Assembly: GCA_009792885.1 (NCBI GenBank)
Contig: WMCF01000111.1
Location: forward strand, 282,612 to 346,611
Direction: 5' to 3'
Length of the DNA: 64,000 nt
From: Eremophila alpestris peregrina
Taxonomy: Eukaryota > Chordata > Aves > Passeriformes > Alaudidae
A program made the position numbers and the translations under genes. Positions 12,230-23,194 of this stretch are shown here, in pieces. Numbering within the stretch: position 1 is the first letter of the stretch; every line of letters begins with the position of its first letter. Below the pieces are notes generated by a model. The model saw nothing but the letters and a program-made list of their open reading frames with translations. It ran no database searches and was not told where the DNA came from.

Positions 12230-13477
12230 TCCACCACACTCCTGTCCACGCAGGGTGCTGAGGGCTGCATGGGGACTCTGGAGGACAAGGGAAAGGCTGG
12301 GACACACTGTGCCCACCCCTCCTGTCCTAGGACATCTCGTGTGGCACTCCTGGGTTGTCCCCAAGTGTGTGTCCCTGCACCCTCCATCACGAGGGGCTCG
12401 TGCTCTGCAGGGCGTTCAGGCAGCTGTGCAAACAACCCCAGCTGGCCCTCAGCCTACACTGAAAAATCAAAGGGAGTTTGGAGGCTGAGTCAAACAAAGT
12501 AAATAAACAGAAGAACCCCCTCCACTGAAAACACAGACTGGGAAAAAAAAAAAGAAAAAAAAAAAAAAAGGAAATCTGACCCAAACCAAAAGAGTTATTT
12601 TGCTTTTGTTTCTAGCCCTAACCATGTTTTGATTTAGTACTGCTGGTGTGAATAAGCTGTGGCAGATGTTGTCTTCTTTTCATCTGCTGTGTATTTTTTT
12701 CTTCTTTTATTTTCATCTGGCCAGAGAGATTTGCTAAACTCATGAGTTCTTCTGGCCACCTAAATCCACCTTATTTTTTCAGTGGAAAAGGCAGAATGAG
12801 CCAGACCCTGTTAGATGAAGGTGCAGTGGCTCAGGCAGGACCCAGACTGTGGCCCTGGCTCAGATGCTGCTGTGGAAGGGTGTGCACGTCCCTCTGTCCC
12901 TCTCTGTCCTACCAGCCAGCCCCTTGCAGATGGTGAGATCCTCTGTGGGTCCAGCAGGTCTCCCTGAGGGGTCATCCCACCCCAGATGCTGCTGGCACTG
13001 CCGGAATTTGCCATTCCTCTTCTGGATCCAACCCATTTTGGTGCTGCATGAGGTGGCAGGGGTCACAGAGCCCAGGGAGTGACCTCTCCCTCCTCTTCTG
13101 ATGAAAGAAGACTCAAGAGAAGGCAGAAGGGTGGGCCAGGGAGTTTTTCAGGCTCATTTCTGTGATGCAGGAGAATAAATACAGCTGGGCCTTGCTGATG
13201 TCTAATAAAGTCTGGGACAAAGCACGGTCATTTGAGTTTTGCAGCTGACCTGAAGGAAGGAAGGAAGAGGATTTGGCAACAAGAGTGAGCTCCTGAAGCC
13301 CTGGCCATGGCATTTGGCCTGACATTTACTGGGACTGGGCCTTCCTTTGGCAAAAGGAACAGCTCATCCTCCTTCCTCCAGCCTTGCTCCCCCTGGGCTG
13401 TCCCTTGGTGCTTCAGGCTCAGGAGGAGAAGTGATGGGAAAAGGGAGGAAATGATGGGAAAAGGGTAGAACTGTAAA
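12230..13477. other. unique DNA with an A-rich tract
   Basis: It contains an A-rich run at about 12543-12569 and a short GGAA run near 13251. No gene recognised. Confidence 0.45.
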
Positions 13478-13862
13478 ATCAGAGAATCACAGAATAGTTT
13501 GGGTTGGAAGAGAACTCAAAATCTCTTGTTCCATCCCTCTGCCATGGGCAGGGACACCTTCCACTATCCCAGGTGGCTCCCAGCCCTGTCCAACCTGGCT
13601 TTGGACACTTCCAGGGATCCAGGGGCAGCCACAGCTTCTCTGGGCACCCTGTGCCAGGGCTCAGCACCCTCACAGGGAATATCTTCATCCTAACATCCAA
13701 TTTAAATATCTCATTTTTTAGTCTAAAACCCTTCACCTTGTCCCATCCTTACCTATCCATGCAAAAAGTCACCCTCTCTCTTTTTCATAAGCCCTCTTTA
13801 GGTAGCAGAAGGTGCTAGAAGATCTCCCTGGAGCTTTCCCTTCTCCAGGCCAAACAGCCCTG
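13478..13862 (-). mobile_element. CR1 LINE 3' end, ~385 bp
   Basis: Complementary CR1 from the tail ('agagaatcacagaatagttt') to 'gagctttcccttctccaggc'. It shares the form 'ggacacttccagggatccag' with the copies at 53961 and 57299, so these belong to one subfamily. Confidence 0.95.
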
Positions 13863-15909
13863 GAGTAGGACAGCACAGATGAGCAGGAGCCACGGCTGAT
13901 GTGAGGCAATTTGGTTGGAAAAGCAGAAACCAAAATGAAACCACATCTGGAGAGGGCCCTACAGCACACCCAGCTGCCTCAAAGGAATGTGAGGAGTGGG
14001 ACAAGGAGGGGGGTGAGAAAAAGGCACCAGGGTTTTTTCTATAAAGCTCTGACAGAGAAAGAAACCGAGGCAAGGTGCCCTGACTTGCTGGGTGGCTTTT
14101 GCTGGGTATTGCTGGGTCAGGGTGTTCCTGGGGGAAGCTCCCTTCCAGGGAGGGCTGGGGCTTTCTGCAGGGTCACCAGGAACCCACAGGGATCCCAAGA
14201 AACCCCACGTTGTTCCAGCAAGAACAAGGTGAGCAATTTCCCAGCTCAGGGAGTGGCTGCACCAGGGAGACATTCCATGATTTGCTCTCCAGGCTCTTTG
14301 TCTGGGAAAACCAACACATTTTGGGAGCAGTGGGAGCAGGTAGCAGAAGAAGATGACCCAGATGCATGGATGAGGTTTTTTCTGTTGTGAAGCAGAGTGT
14401 GCCCTCACAGCCCAAGTGTTTCTGGGCTCCTGCTCCACGCTCCTGGGTAAACAGGATGTTGATATAATTAGCTTTCCTGTCATCAAGCCTATAGTAGCTG
14501 TACAGTGGAAAAAACCTCCTGGCAGTGTTGGGCCATTTTGCCGTGGAAAGATCCAGTGTCTGATTTCAGCTCCCTCCTTCCTTCTCCCTCCAAGCTGCAG
14601 GTGGGACATCCCAGAGGTGTCCTGCTCCACCTCTTTAACACTTTGCCTTCCTCCCCATCCCTGTTTGAGCCTGAGAGGTGGGAGAAAAGATGCTTGGAGC
14701 TTGGCACAAAGGAAAAAATTGGCTTGGAAGGTGATTTCTGAGAAGGATGGATTTGAGCTGTGTGTGAGGAGCTGCCTCCAGCCTCTGCTGCTGCTGGAGA
14801 CAGAGCAAACCTACATTCCCATTGCCATGGATTCATTTATATGGGGATGGGATGGTGGGAGCTAAGGGCCCTGCAAATTCCCCTGATCTGGAAAAGACAC
14901 AGCCTGTGTGTCCTGAAGGAAAGGTTGAACTTCGAATCCTTCCGCCCCCAGGCAGATGGGATGTAAACCACCCCAAACTTCTGCTGTGATGGCAACTGCA
15001 AATGCAACAATAATCATTGAAATGTGAAATAAATCAGCAAAACCAAAGCAAAAAGCCTCCTCCCACCTAAAATTTCAGGAGGATGGAAAATGGAGTGTGT
15101 ACAGAACTTCAGCCCTTCTCCAACTCTGTGAGCTGGGAAAGGCAATGAACCCTCCTGGGATATTTATCTATAAATTGTGTAATTTTGGGGGGAAAGGAAT
15201 GCAAGGCTGTCCAAATATTCCTGGCTGCCTGAAGCCTGGAGGCAGTGGGCAGAGCCCTGTAAGAGGAGTGGTTATGTGCCCATATCTTCCAAATATTTGT
15301 AACTTCACTTTGGCAGTAAAGGGACAAAAACCAAGTGGAATGAAAGCTCCTGGGTGGCCCCAAAGCTCCCTTTGGGCCAGGAAGAAGCATCCCAACCCTT
15401 GACATGAGGCTGAGTGGAGGCTGGTTGTGTTTAAGCCCTGTAAGGTTTTATGATCATGGCAATCATGGCGTGGTGGGGAAGGAGTTTATGTGAGCCAGGA
15501 TCTCCCCTGGATGTGGCGTGAGGAGGGTGGCACATTGGTGAGCTCTGGGGTCCCTCAGTTTCTGTGCAGACACTGGGTTTCAAAGGATTCCCTGCCCTCA
15601 GACCTGCTCCAGGCCTCGCCCTGTTGGGACAAGCAGGATGGCATCTTGCCTGGGTGGGGATGTTGTGGCACTGGGATTAATTCCTTCCTTCCTGGGCAGC
15701 CACACCTTCACCAGGGGAGCCAGAGGGTTAAATTGGTGCCATTCTCAGCCCACCTGTGCTGAGGGTCTTGCTCAAGCCCCTGCTGTGCCTCCTTCCCCAT
15801 TGCTGATGGAAAGTGCTGTGGAGTCCAGCTCCCTGCCCTCCACTCCCAGTATGGCACAACCTTACACCTGTAATGAGCTTGTGAAGATGTATCAAGTCTG
15901 AGGGTGTCC
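13863..15909. other. unique noncoding DNA
   Basis: No repeat or exon recognised. The minus-strand 223-codon frame at 13959-14630 has no recognisable domain. Confidence 0.4.
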
Positions 15910-16230
15910 TGCACCTCACAGAAATGGCTTAAAAATAATTGGTGAGATGGCTCCTTGGGTGTGTTTTGTAAAGCAAAAGTTTTAATAAACTTATAAAATA
16001 ACAAACAACAAAAGAATAAAATAGAACCTGAGCACAGGTACACACAAACGTTGTACTTTACTACTACAGCCCAAGAAGCTTTGTGCTTTGCCTTAAATAC
16101 AGAATGATTTAGGTGGGGTTTTGGCAAACTGCCCAATAGAGAATGGCCACATTTCTGAGGAACAGGTAAATAGACTTATCCGTGTTTCTGTCCTGGCCTT
16201 GAGCCAATGGCTGCCAGGAGAGCAGAGAAA
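15910..16230 (-). mobile_element. candidate LTR fragment
   Basis: Read on the minus strand there is a TATA-like 'tatttaagg' (about 16092) followed about 110 bases later by ATTAAA inside 'tttattaaaac' (about 15980), the spacing of an LTR promoter and poly(A) signal. The text resembles an avian LTR 3' end. Boundaries and target duplication were not found, so this is a tentative call; it could be unique AT-rich DNA. Confidence 0.35.
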
Positions 16231-17986
16231 CTCCTAGGGCTTTTTCCTTTTATGTCTCAAGGTAAAAATGAAACTTTTTTCCTTATGTGGATAATACCTG
16301 CTTGGTTTAAAGCTGCATTAGTACAGCAGTACCCAAGGTCTGGCTCATCCCAGCTGTGGGGCAGGGGCTGGAGCCAGGCTGGGGGACTGCAGGGGCTGTG
16401 CTGGCCTCACTTCACCCCAGCACGATGGAAACAGCATGGGCTGTGCTGCTGCTCTGCAGGATCCTGCCCAGGGCTCAGCCCTGCCCGCTCTGGAAACACG
16501 AGGAGCTGGTTGACCCTGACAACTGAGTGCTTTCCCTCTTTATTTTCCTCGCAGAGACATCCCTCGGGGTTTTCCCAAGCTAGAATAAAACCAGAGAGCC
16601 CTTGGATTACAAAACAGGGCCACAGCCACATCTTTCTCCTGTGCTGTTTTCTTACTCCCTGCCCCACCAACTCCCCCCAGCACTGTCAGACCAGCTGGAG
16701 CCACTGGCACTAAAAATCCCTGCAGGACCCAGCAGCCATCCATGGGCTCCCAGCCAGCCAAGACACTTGAGCTGGGCTCAGGAGCTGCGGGGCAGAAGCA
16801 GCAGCCAAATTCTTGGAGGGCTGGGGTGACCAGGAGGTCTCTGGAGTGACCAGGGTGTCTGCAGAGGCTTTGAAGCACAGCAGAGAGTGATCCAGCTGAG
16901 GGCTGGATTGTCCCACTCCTATGCTGCCAGCAGAAATTTGTGTCCTGCTGGGTCTTCCGTCTTTCCCAGAGGTGAAAACCTCCCGGAAAACAGCAGCTAG
17001 AAGCACGTCCCGAGTTGCTTCAGGTAAAATCTGACCTTTACCATCATCAGTGTGTCCTTCTGAAAACAGAAGAGGTGCCCCTGGACACAGGAGCTGTCTC
17101 CTGAGGGCCAAAATTCCTGATCCATTTGCTGCCCAAGCATCTGGCAGCGTTCCTTCCCTAAGGGAGGGAAGGTTTGCTAAGGCCCACTGGTTGCAGCCAG
17201 AGAGGAGGGAGAACCATCTCAGCTGGAAATGGTACCTGTGAAAAAGGGGAGGCAGGTGGAAGGAATCTTGTGGTTGTAACAAAGTGTGAAGTCTGGGATG
17301 GTTCAGCATGTCTCAGTGACTGTAATCCAGCTTTCACCCTGGGTTTGCAACTCAAGCCAGACATGCAGGGTACTCTGTGGAGTCTTCTGCAGCAGGAGGT
17401 CAAATCCAGAGCCTGTCTGCTCTGGAGGCCTGCTGAAAAGGCAGGACATTGCTGCTGGCCAAGCTGCAGCTGTCAGCAGGACCTGCAGCAGTTCATACCA
17501 CGAGGTACTCATTACTACCTCAGTTAATTTGTTTTTTCTTCCAAATAAATTGGTGATGTGCTGGTCTGGAGGACATTTCCCCCCATCCCACCAGGAGTTG
17601 CCTTGAAGAGCTCTGAGTGCAGCATCTCCAGAACATCCTGATCCAGAGGTTAATTCCATGTGCTGCCAGGGCCATTGAAGAGGAACTCAGATTTCCTCAA
17701 AAGGAACCTGGTTCCTCCTTCCCCCTGCATCCCATCCACTGGTTATGGGATCCAGAGGCACCAGGTGCTCCTGTGGGATTCAGGCCAGGTCTCCACATGG
17801 AGAAGGGTGAAGAGGGAAAGTGTGGATCAGCACAAGGGGAGCAGCCTGCTGCTGGTGTCATGCTGGGTTTTGAACTTCCTTCTCTGACCAGAGAAGGGCA
17901 GGAGTTATCCTGGCCAGGGGTCATCTGAGCTCACAGGCTGCTTTTTGCCTTGCAAGGTCTCTCACTGCTTTTCAAAGCCACACAAG
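16231..17986. other. unique noncoding DNA
   Basis: No recognisable gene or repeat in about 1.75 kb. Confidence 0.4.
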
Positions 17987-17992
17987 GTCCCT

Positions 17993-18593
17993 TGTGGGAA
18001 ACCAGGTTACCCCTTTGGGGGTCCCTGGAGGCTCAAGACCCCGAGGGTCTTGGGACAGAGCCAAAAGAGCCAAAAATACCAATTCTTTTGATTTAACTCC
18101 CTGGAAAAAACTGCCAAGTCTGAGAGGAGAGATGCAGACCGTGTGGGTTTGATTGGTGTGATTTTTGTTAGCTCACAGGGTGAAAAATAAGATTTTTTTA
18201 GATTTTACTGTATAGATAGAATGGGGCAAAGATGGAGGAATCAGGGTTTGCTTTTTGTCCTTTTCCTGCTTCTTCTTCCCCTCCATCTTTGCAGAGGTGG
18301 TGGCCTTTTCTTGATTGGGTTGTGGTGAGATTTCACTGTCTGACATGGGTCAGAGTTATTGGTACTTAGAGAAAAACATTGTTAACGTAGTTTAGATGAT
18401 AAAAGTTCAGGTGCCATTGTAGGAGGGTCAGATTCTGCTTTTCTGCCTTCCTGGGAACATCACACTGGACTGAGAGAACTTTTAGAGATAAGAAAATAAT
18501 AAACAATTCTGCAAAACAACTGCACGGCCTCCGGCTCTCCTTGGAACTCCATCATCAACTCTCAGGGTGCAAAAATCACCAGAAAACCTGAGA
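17993..18593 (+). mobile_element. solo LTR, family A, copy 1
   Basis: A 601-bp solo LTR starting TGTGGGAAACC and ending AACCTGAGA. It is flanked by a perfect 6-bp target duplication GTCCCT (17987-17992 and 18594-18599); a 6-bp duplication fits ERVK/beta-type integration. The inverted sister copy at 26570-27167 is about 90% identical by eye. It carries a palindrome-like arm pair at 18032-18054, a 13-bp inverted repeat (18226-18238 / 18280-18292) and AATAAA at 18498-18503. The 3' end is GA rather than the usual CA, and the sister copy shows the same. No retroviral gene remains. Confidence 0.92.
18226..18292 (+). other. 13-bp inverted repeat within family-A LTR
   Basis: GCAAAGATGGAGG (18226-18238) is followed 41 bases later by its exact complement CCTCCATCTTTGC (18280-18292). 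The loop is pyrimidine-rich. The sister LTR keeps both arms perfectly (26870-26882 and 26923-26935). AAGATGG resembles the core of a YY1 site, so the arms may be two opposed protein sites rather than an RNA hairpin. Confidence 0.85.
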
Positions 18594-18615
18594 GTCCCTG
18601 AGATATTTGTTCCAT

Positions 18616-18762
18616 ACAATCCCAGAATGGTTTGGGTTGGAAAGCACTTAAAAGCCCATCCAACCCCCTGCCACAGGCAGGGACACCTTCCACCAGACCA
18701 GATTGCTCCAAACTCCATCCAGCCTGGCCATGGACACCTCCAGGGATGGGGAACCCACCTTA
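18616..18762 (-). mobile_element. CR1 LINE 3' end
   Basis: Complementary CR1: 'cccagaatggtttgggttgg' then 'ggcagggacaccttccacc' then 'tggacacctccagggatggg'. It begins about 20 bases after the family-A LTR. Confidence 0.93.
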
Positions 18763-20195
18763 CAGCTCAAAGGAGAGCTTGGGTGAGGGGATGGGGAGCT
18801 GGGACTCGGCTCTGCCTCTTGGTGCTGATGTCCATGGAATGTGAAGCTCATTTCAGTGCCATGAACCCCCCTGGGACAGCTCCCACAAAGTCACAACATT
18901 GGCTTTGTGAACCAGCAAGGGGGTTTTGCTCCCTGTGAAGCCTCCATTGCTCTCTCACCCAAATTAAGGTCTCCTGAAGCACTGAGCAGCCCCTGGGCAG
19001 CAATGTCACGGCCCACGATCCTTCCTGCGGACACGGGAGCCTCACATGGATGCTTGCATGGGAACTGACCTTTCCTAAAGCTGAATTTAGAATCTGTTTT
19101 TTGTTTTTTTTTTTAGTGTAAATGCATGAAAAGAAGACTGCCTTCCTTCCTTGGGTGGGACTCTTTCCCTTCCAGCCACATGCCTTTGTGTGCCCATGGG
19201 TATTAATGTCCACAAGAGATAATATCCCCAAAGCCACAGGCTGGCGTCACTGCTGCCTGATTTCCCTGCTGGCCTGCAGCAAAAACAGGCACTTTGGAAG
19301 GTAAAATGCCAGGATTTCTATGTTCCTCAACTTCCAGCCACATTCCCCACCGATTAGATGATTTCCAGGAAGATGACACAGTTCTGTGGACTGCTTTTCT
19401 GGGCTGAGGTGGCACCACTTTGTTGAGGGCCCTGAACTGAGCACTGTGCTGGCCCCAGAGTTGGAGGGAGGTGATGCTGAAAAACAAAAAAATCAGCCCT
19501 AAAATATCTGAGATCAGCAGGAGGGGTGAAGGAGAGTGTTTGCAATATGTGAAAACCAGGTGTTTGAGCATTTCTGAGGGCTCCTGATGGGCTTTTTGGA
19601 GCTTGTGTCACATTTATGGCTCAGACACCTTTGCTGAGGTGTCCTGCTCGTGTGGCTGGATGGAAAGATGTAATCCCAGCTCTAATCCCAGTTGTAATCC
19701 ACCAGGAAAGAGCTCCACAACCTGCCCACCTGCAGGTGTCTCTGCCTTCAGAGACCTCAGTGTCAGGGCTCTGAGGGCATGAATAAATCTTAATGAATTA
19801 ATCTTAATGCTTCAGCTGCAGCCTCCACAGCACCCATAGGCTGTGGAGCTCTATTTAAGCTCAGCCTGGGGCTGTCAGAGTTGCTCAGGAGGAGTGTGGG
19901 TCTTGGGTTTGTCTGGTAGCTGTTTGGGAATTTTTTTTGTTTGTTTTTTTTTTCTGTCTTGAGACTTTGTTTTTAGGCCTCTTGGATGTCTTCCAGCCTT
20001 GACTGAAGCACAAGAGCCTGCACAACCCCCTGGTTCTTGTTTGCTGGCCACAATCAGCTCTCTGCCAGCTTCTCCAAGCATCTGTGTGCAGGAACCAGGT
20101 GTGGGGGTGGGCTGAGGTGCCTTTGGACAGGGGCATCAGGCTTTGGGTGTCCCAAGGTAGGTGAGGACACAGTGGGAGATGGATCCACTGCCTTC
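18763..20195. other. unique noncoding DNA
   Basis: About 1.4 kb with T-rich runs near 19098 and 19930 and no recognised gene or repeat. Confidence 0.4.
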
Positions 20196-20252
20196 AGGGT
20201 TTGGAACTAGATGACCTTTAAGGTCCCTTCCAACCCATTCCATGGTTCTGTG
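20196..20252 (+). mobile_element. CR1 LINE 3' tail
   Basis: A very short sense CR1 end: 'ttggaactagatgaccttta', then 'aggtcccttccaacccattc', then 'catggttctgtg'. Confidence 0.88.
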
Positions 20253-20774
20253 TTGTTCCTGGGGCTGAGCCTCAGGCTCCCAACCCCTCAGCCCTGGTTG
20301 TGCCAACATCTTGCATCAGGATCCTGGTGAGGTGTTTCCTTCTCTGGCATCCCAAGTGATGTAACATCCTGCTGCTTGCTCTGCTCTGTGAGTGACAGCT
20401 GAGTGGGCCCATGTCCCAACAGGAGCGAGGAGCCAAGGGAGGCTGGCCAGAAAACTCTCTGTGCTCTGCAGGGTGGGGTCACAAGCACTGTACCTTGGCA
20501 AAGTGCCACCCAGAGCTGAACCAGGGCCATGCTCCTGTCACCAAGCTGGCCCTGGCACAGCTGGCAGGTGCCCCTGGGCTTTCCCAGGCTGGTGCTTTTG
20601 GTTCAGGGGTTGTAACGTGAGCCAGCACAGCTAAATTTTGCCTGCTCTCAGGTTGAGTTCCTGAGAGGGGAACGTAGCTCAGCCTGGAGCTGCTGGGCAT
20701 GAGCACTGAGGAGTCGGAGCTTTGCACTGGGGCAGTCAGCAAATTCCAGGGATTGAGGAGATTGGTGTCTCTTA

Positions 20775-21150
20775 GGATGTTTGACAGCCTGGTCCAAATG
20801 CTCCTTGAGTTTTGTCAGACTTGGGGCTGTGGCCATTTCCCTGTGGAGCCTGTTCCAGTGCCCAGCCACCCTCTGGGTGAAGAACCTTTTCCTGATATCC
20901 AGCCAGATTTCCCTGGCACAGCTTATCCCCATTCCCTCAGGTCCTGTCCCTGGTCACAGAGAGCAGAGATCAGTGCCTGCCCTGTTGCTTCTCCTCGTGA
21001 GGGAGCTGAAAACCACTATGAGAGTTCACCTCAATCTCCTTTTCTCCAGGCTGGATAAGCCAAGTGCCCTCAGCCACTCCTCCTATGGCCCTTGAGACCC
21101 TTCAGGGTCTTTATGGCCCTCCTCTGGATGCTCTCTAATACCTTTATATA
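20775..21150 (-). mobile_element. CR1 LINE fragment lacking its 3' tail
   Basis: Complementary CR1: 'gaagaaccttttcctgatat', then 'tccctggtcacagagagcag', then 'ccttttctccaggctggata', then 'cctcctctggatgctctcta'. The last 3' bases of the element are missing, so the fragment is truncated at both ends. Confidence 0.92.
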
Positions 21151-21632
21151 TTGCTATATTCATGTCCTGCCTTTCAAGCCTGTATAAGCCTTCCCAGATC
21201 CCCCTTCTAACACCACTGAGGATTTTGTCCTTCACACACAGCTCCCCTCCCATTTCAGGTGACAGTGTCACAGAAGGAGAGGTGGCTGCAGAACTTGCAT
21301 CCAGCATGCAGTGGCCTAAAGAGGGGAAGCAACTGTCCTTTACTTTAATGTCCCATCCCTCACGTGTGACACCGTCCCTCAAACTCCTTGGAAGCCTACA
21401 GACCCTGATTTCCTGTGGCACAGTTCAGATTTATTCCTAGAGCTGATTTGTCCCATCAAGGTCTTGCAGGGACAAGTGTGTGAGCTTGTGCCTGAGCACG
21501 CAGGGTGAGGAGGGCAATTTCACCAAATCAAGGCATCTCCCACAATTTTCAAGTCAGCATCCTTGTTTTACCTCAATGTAGATTATTTTTTTCCTCTGAC
21601 TAAGCTGAAACAATCTTGCAGGAGGGAATGTA

Positions 21633-21755
21633 TTTCACAGAATCACAAAATGATTTGGGTTGGAAGGGACCTTAAAGACCATTTTGTTCCATTCCCCCCT
21701 GCTATGGCAAGGACACCTTCCACTAAAGCTCCAAGCCCTATCCAACATGGCCTTG
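21633..21755 (-). mobile_element. CR1 LINE 3' end
   Basis: Complementary CR1 tail with 'aatgatttgggttggaagg' and 'aaggacaccttccactaaag', ending near 'caacatggccttggttta'. Confidence 0.9.
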
Positions 21756-22015
21756 GTTTACTGTGGAAATCAACCATAAATGATAAAATTTAAAACCTCA
21801 AAATCTTCAGAAATACCTTCAGCAGTGAGTCCCACAGATTAACAATAGGTTGTAAGTAAAACCTTTAATTTTTTTTTCTAAATTGAAGGTTTTTTTTCCC
21901 CAGTTACCTACTGGGACAAATTTGGAGGCACATCTGCTGTGTGTCTTCTTCTTATTACTGCTCTGGAGAAGCTGGCTGCTCCCTGGCCAGCAGGAGCAGG
22001 GAAGGGATTCTTCCC

Positions 22016-22387
22016 NNNNNNNNNNNNNNNNNNNNNNNNNNNNNNNNNNNNNNNNNNNNNNNNNNNNNNNNNNNNNNNNNNNNNNNNNNNNNNNNNNNNN
22101 NNNNNNNNNNNNNNNNNNNNNNNNNNNNNNNNNNNNNNNNNNNNNNNNNNNNNNNNNNNNNNNNNNNNNNNNNNNNNNNNNNNNNNNNNNNNNNNNNNNN
22201 NNNNNNNNNNNNNNNNNNNNNNNNNNNNNNNNNNNNNNNNNNNNNNNNNNNNNNNNNNNNNNNNNNNNNNNNNNNNNNNNNNNNNNNNNNNNNNNNNNNN
22301 NNNNNNNNNNNNNNNNNNNNNNNNNNNNNNNNNNNNNNNNNNNNNNNNNNNNNNNNNNNNNNNNNNNNNNNNNNNNNNNNNNNNNNN
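22016..22387. other. assembly gap (372 N)
   Basis: A run of unresolved bases. The right edge lies inside a tandem array (22388-22578), so the missing sequence is probably more of that minisatellite and the true length is unknown. Frames reported across it are not real. Confidence 0.99.
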
Positions 22388-22578
22388 ACACAAACCCTGT
22401 GAGGGGCTGGGAACACAAACCCTGTGAGGGGAACACAAACCCTGTGAGGGGCTGGACCCCAAACCCTGTGAGGGGCTGGACCCCAAACCCTGTGAGGGGC
22501 CTGCAGGAGCCCAAACCCCTGTGAGGGGCCTGGAGCCCAAACCCCTGTGAGGGGCTGGGAATCCAAACCCTGTGAGGA
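22388..22578 (+). repeat. ~20-30-bp minisatellite beside the gap
   Basis: About eight irregular units built on 'caaaccctgtgaggggctgg', with variant spacers (gaacac, accc, cctgcaggagcc, aatc). Later units carry an extra C (aaacccctgtg). The array is cut by the gap on its left and runs into CR1 on its right. Confidence 0.93.
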
Positions 22579-22891
22579 ACAACTGAGGGAGCTGGGGTTG
22601 TTCGGCCTGGAGAAAAGGAGACTCAGGGATTACCAGGGATGACTCCAGGCAGCAGCTGACAGAAGGAGAGGACACAGTCTCAAGGGAAATACAGGTTGGA
22701 TATTAGGAAAAAGTTTTTTTATGGAGTGATAAAGTACTGGAATGGTCTGCCCAGGGAGGTGGTGGAGTCACCATGCCTGGATGTGTTTAAACAAAAACTG
22801 GATGTGGCACTCAGTGCCGTGGTTAATTGAGCTGTTGGGGCTGGGTTGGACTCAATGATCTTGAAGGTCTCTTCCAACCTGGTGATTCTGT
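22579..22891 (+). mobile_element. CR1 LINE 3' part
   Basis: Sense CR1: 'gagctggggttgttcggcct', then 'ttggatattaggaaaaagtt', then 'cccagggaggtggtggagtc', then the end 'ctcttccaacctggtgattc'. This is the subfamily with 'ttggactcaatgatcttgaa' near the 3' end, different from the 'ggtttgggttgg' group. Confidence 0.95.
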
Positions 22892-22932
22892 GTGTGAAAC
22901 CATGTTTTGGAACCTCTTGGTTTGCTGGGAGC

Positions 22933-23194
22933 CAGTTTTCCCTAATATCCAACCTGAGCCTCCCCTGGCCCAGCCTGAGGCCGTTCCCTCTCCTCCTGTC
23001 CCTGTTCCCTGTCCCAGAGCCCGACCCCCCCCGGCTGTCCCCTCCTGGCAGGGACTTGTGTAGAGCCACAAGGGCCCCCCTGAGCCTCCTTTGCTCCAGG
23101 CTCAGCCCCTTTCCCAGCTCCCTCAGCCCCTCCTGGGACTCCAGCCCCTTCCCCAGCTCCGTTCCTTGCCCTGGACACTCTCCAACCCCTCCAT
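22933..23194 (-). mobile_element. CR1 LINE internal fragment, GC-rich
   Basis: Complementary CR1: 'ccctaatatccaacctgagc', then 'agggacttgtgtagagccac', then 'ttgctccaggctcagcccct', then 'ctggacactctccaacccct'. It faces the sense CR1 just to its left and lacks a 3' tail. Confidence 0.93.

Noticed and set aside
11565..12435. 246- and 181-codon minus-strand frames.
   Set aside because: Antisense of the CR1 at 11735-12229.
21819..22675. Several 150-255 codon frames.
   Set aside because: They are mostly N bases translated as unknown residues across the assembly gap.
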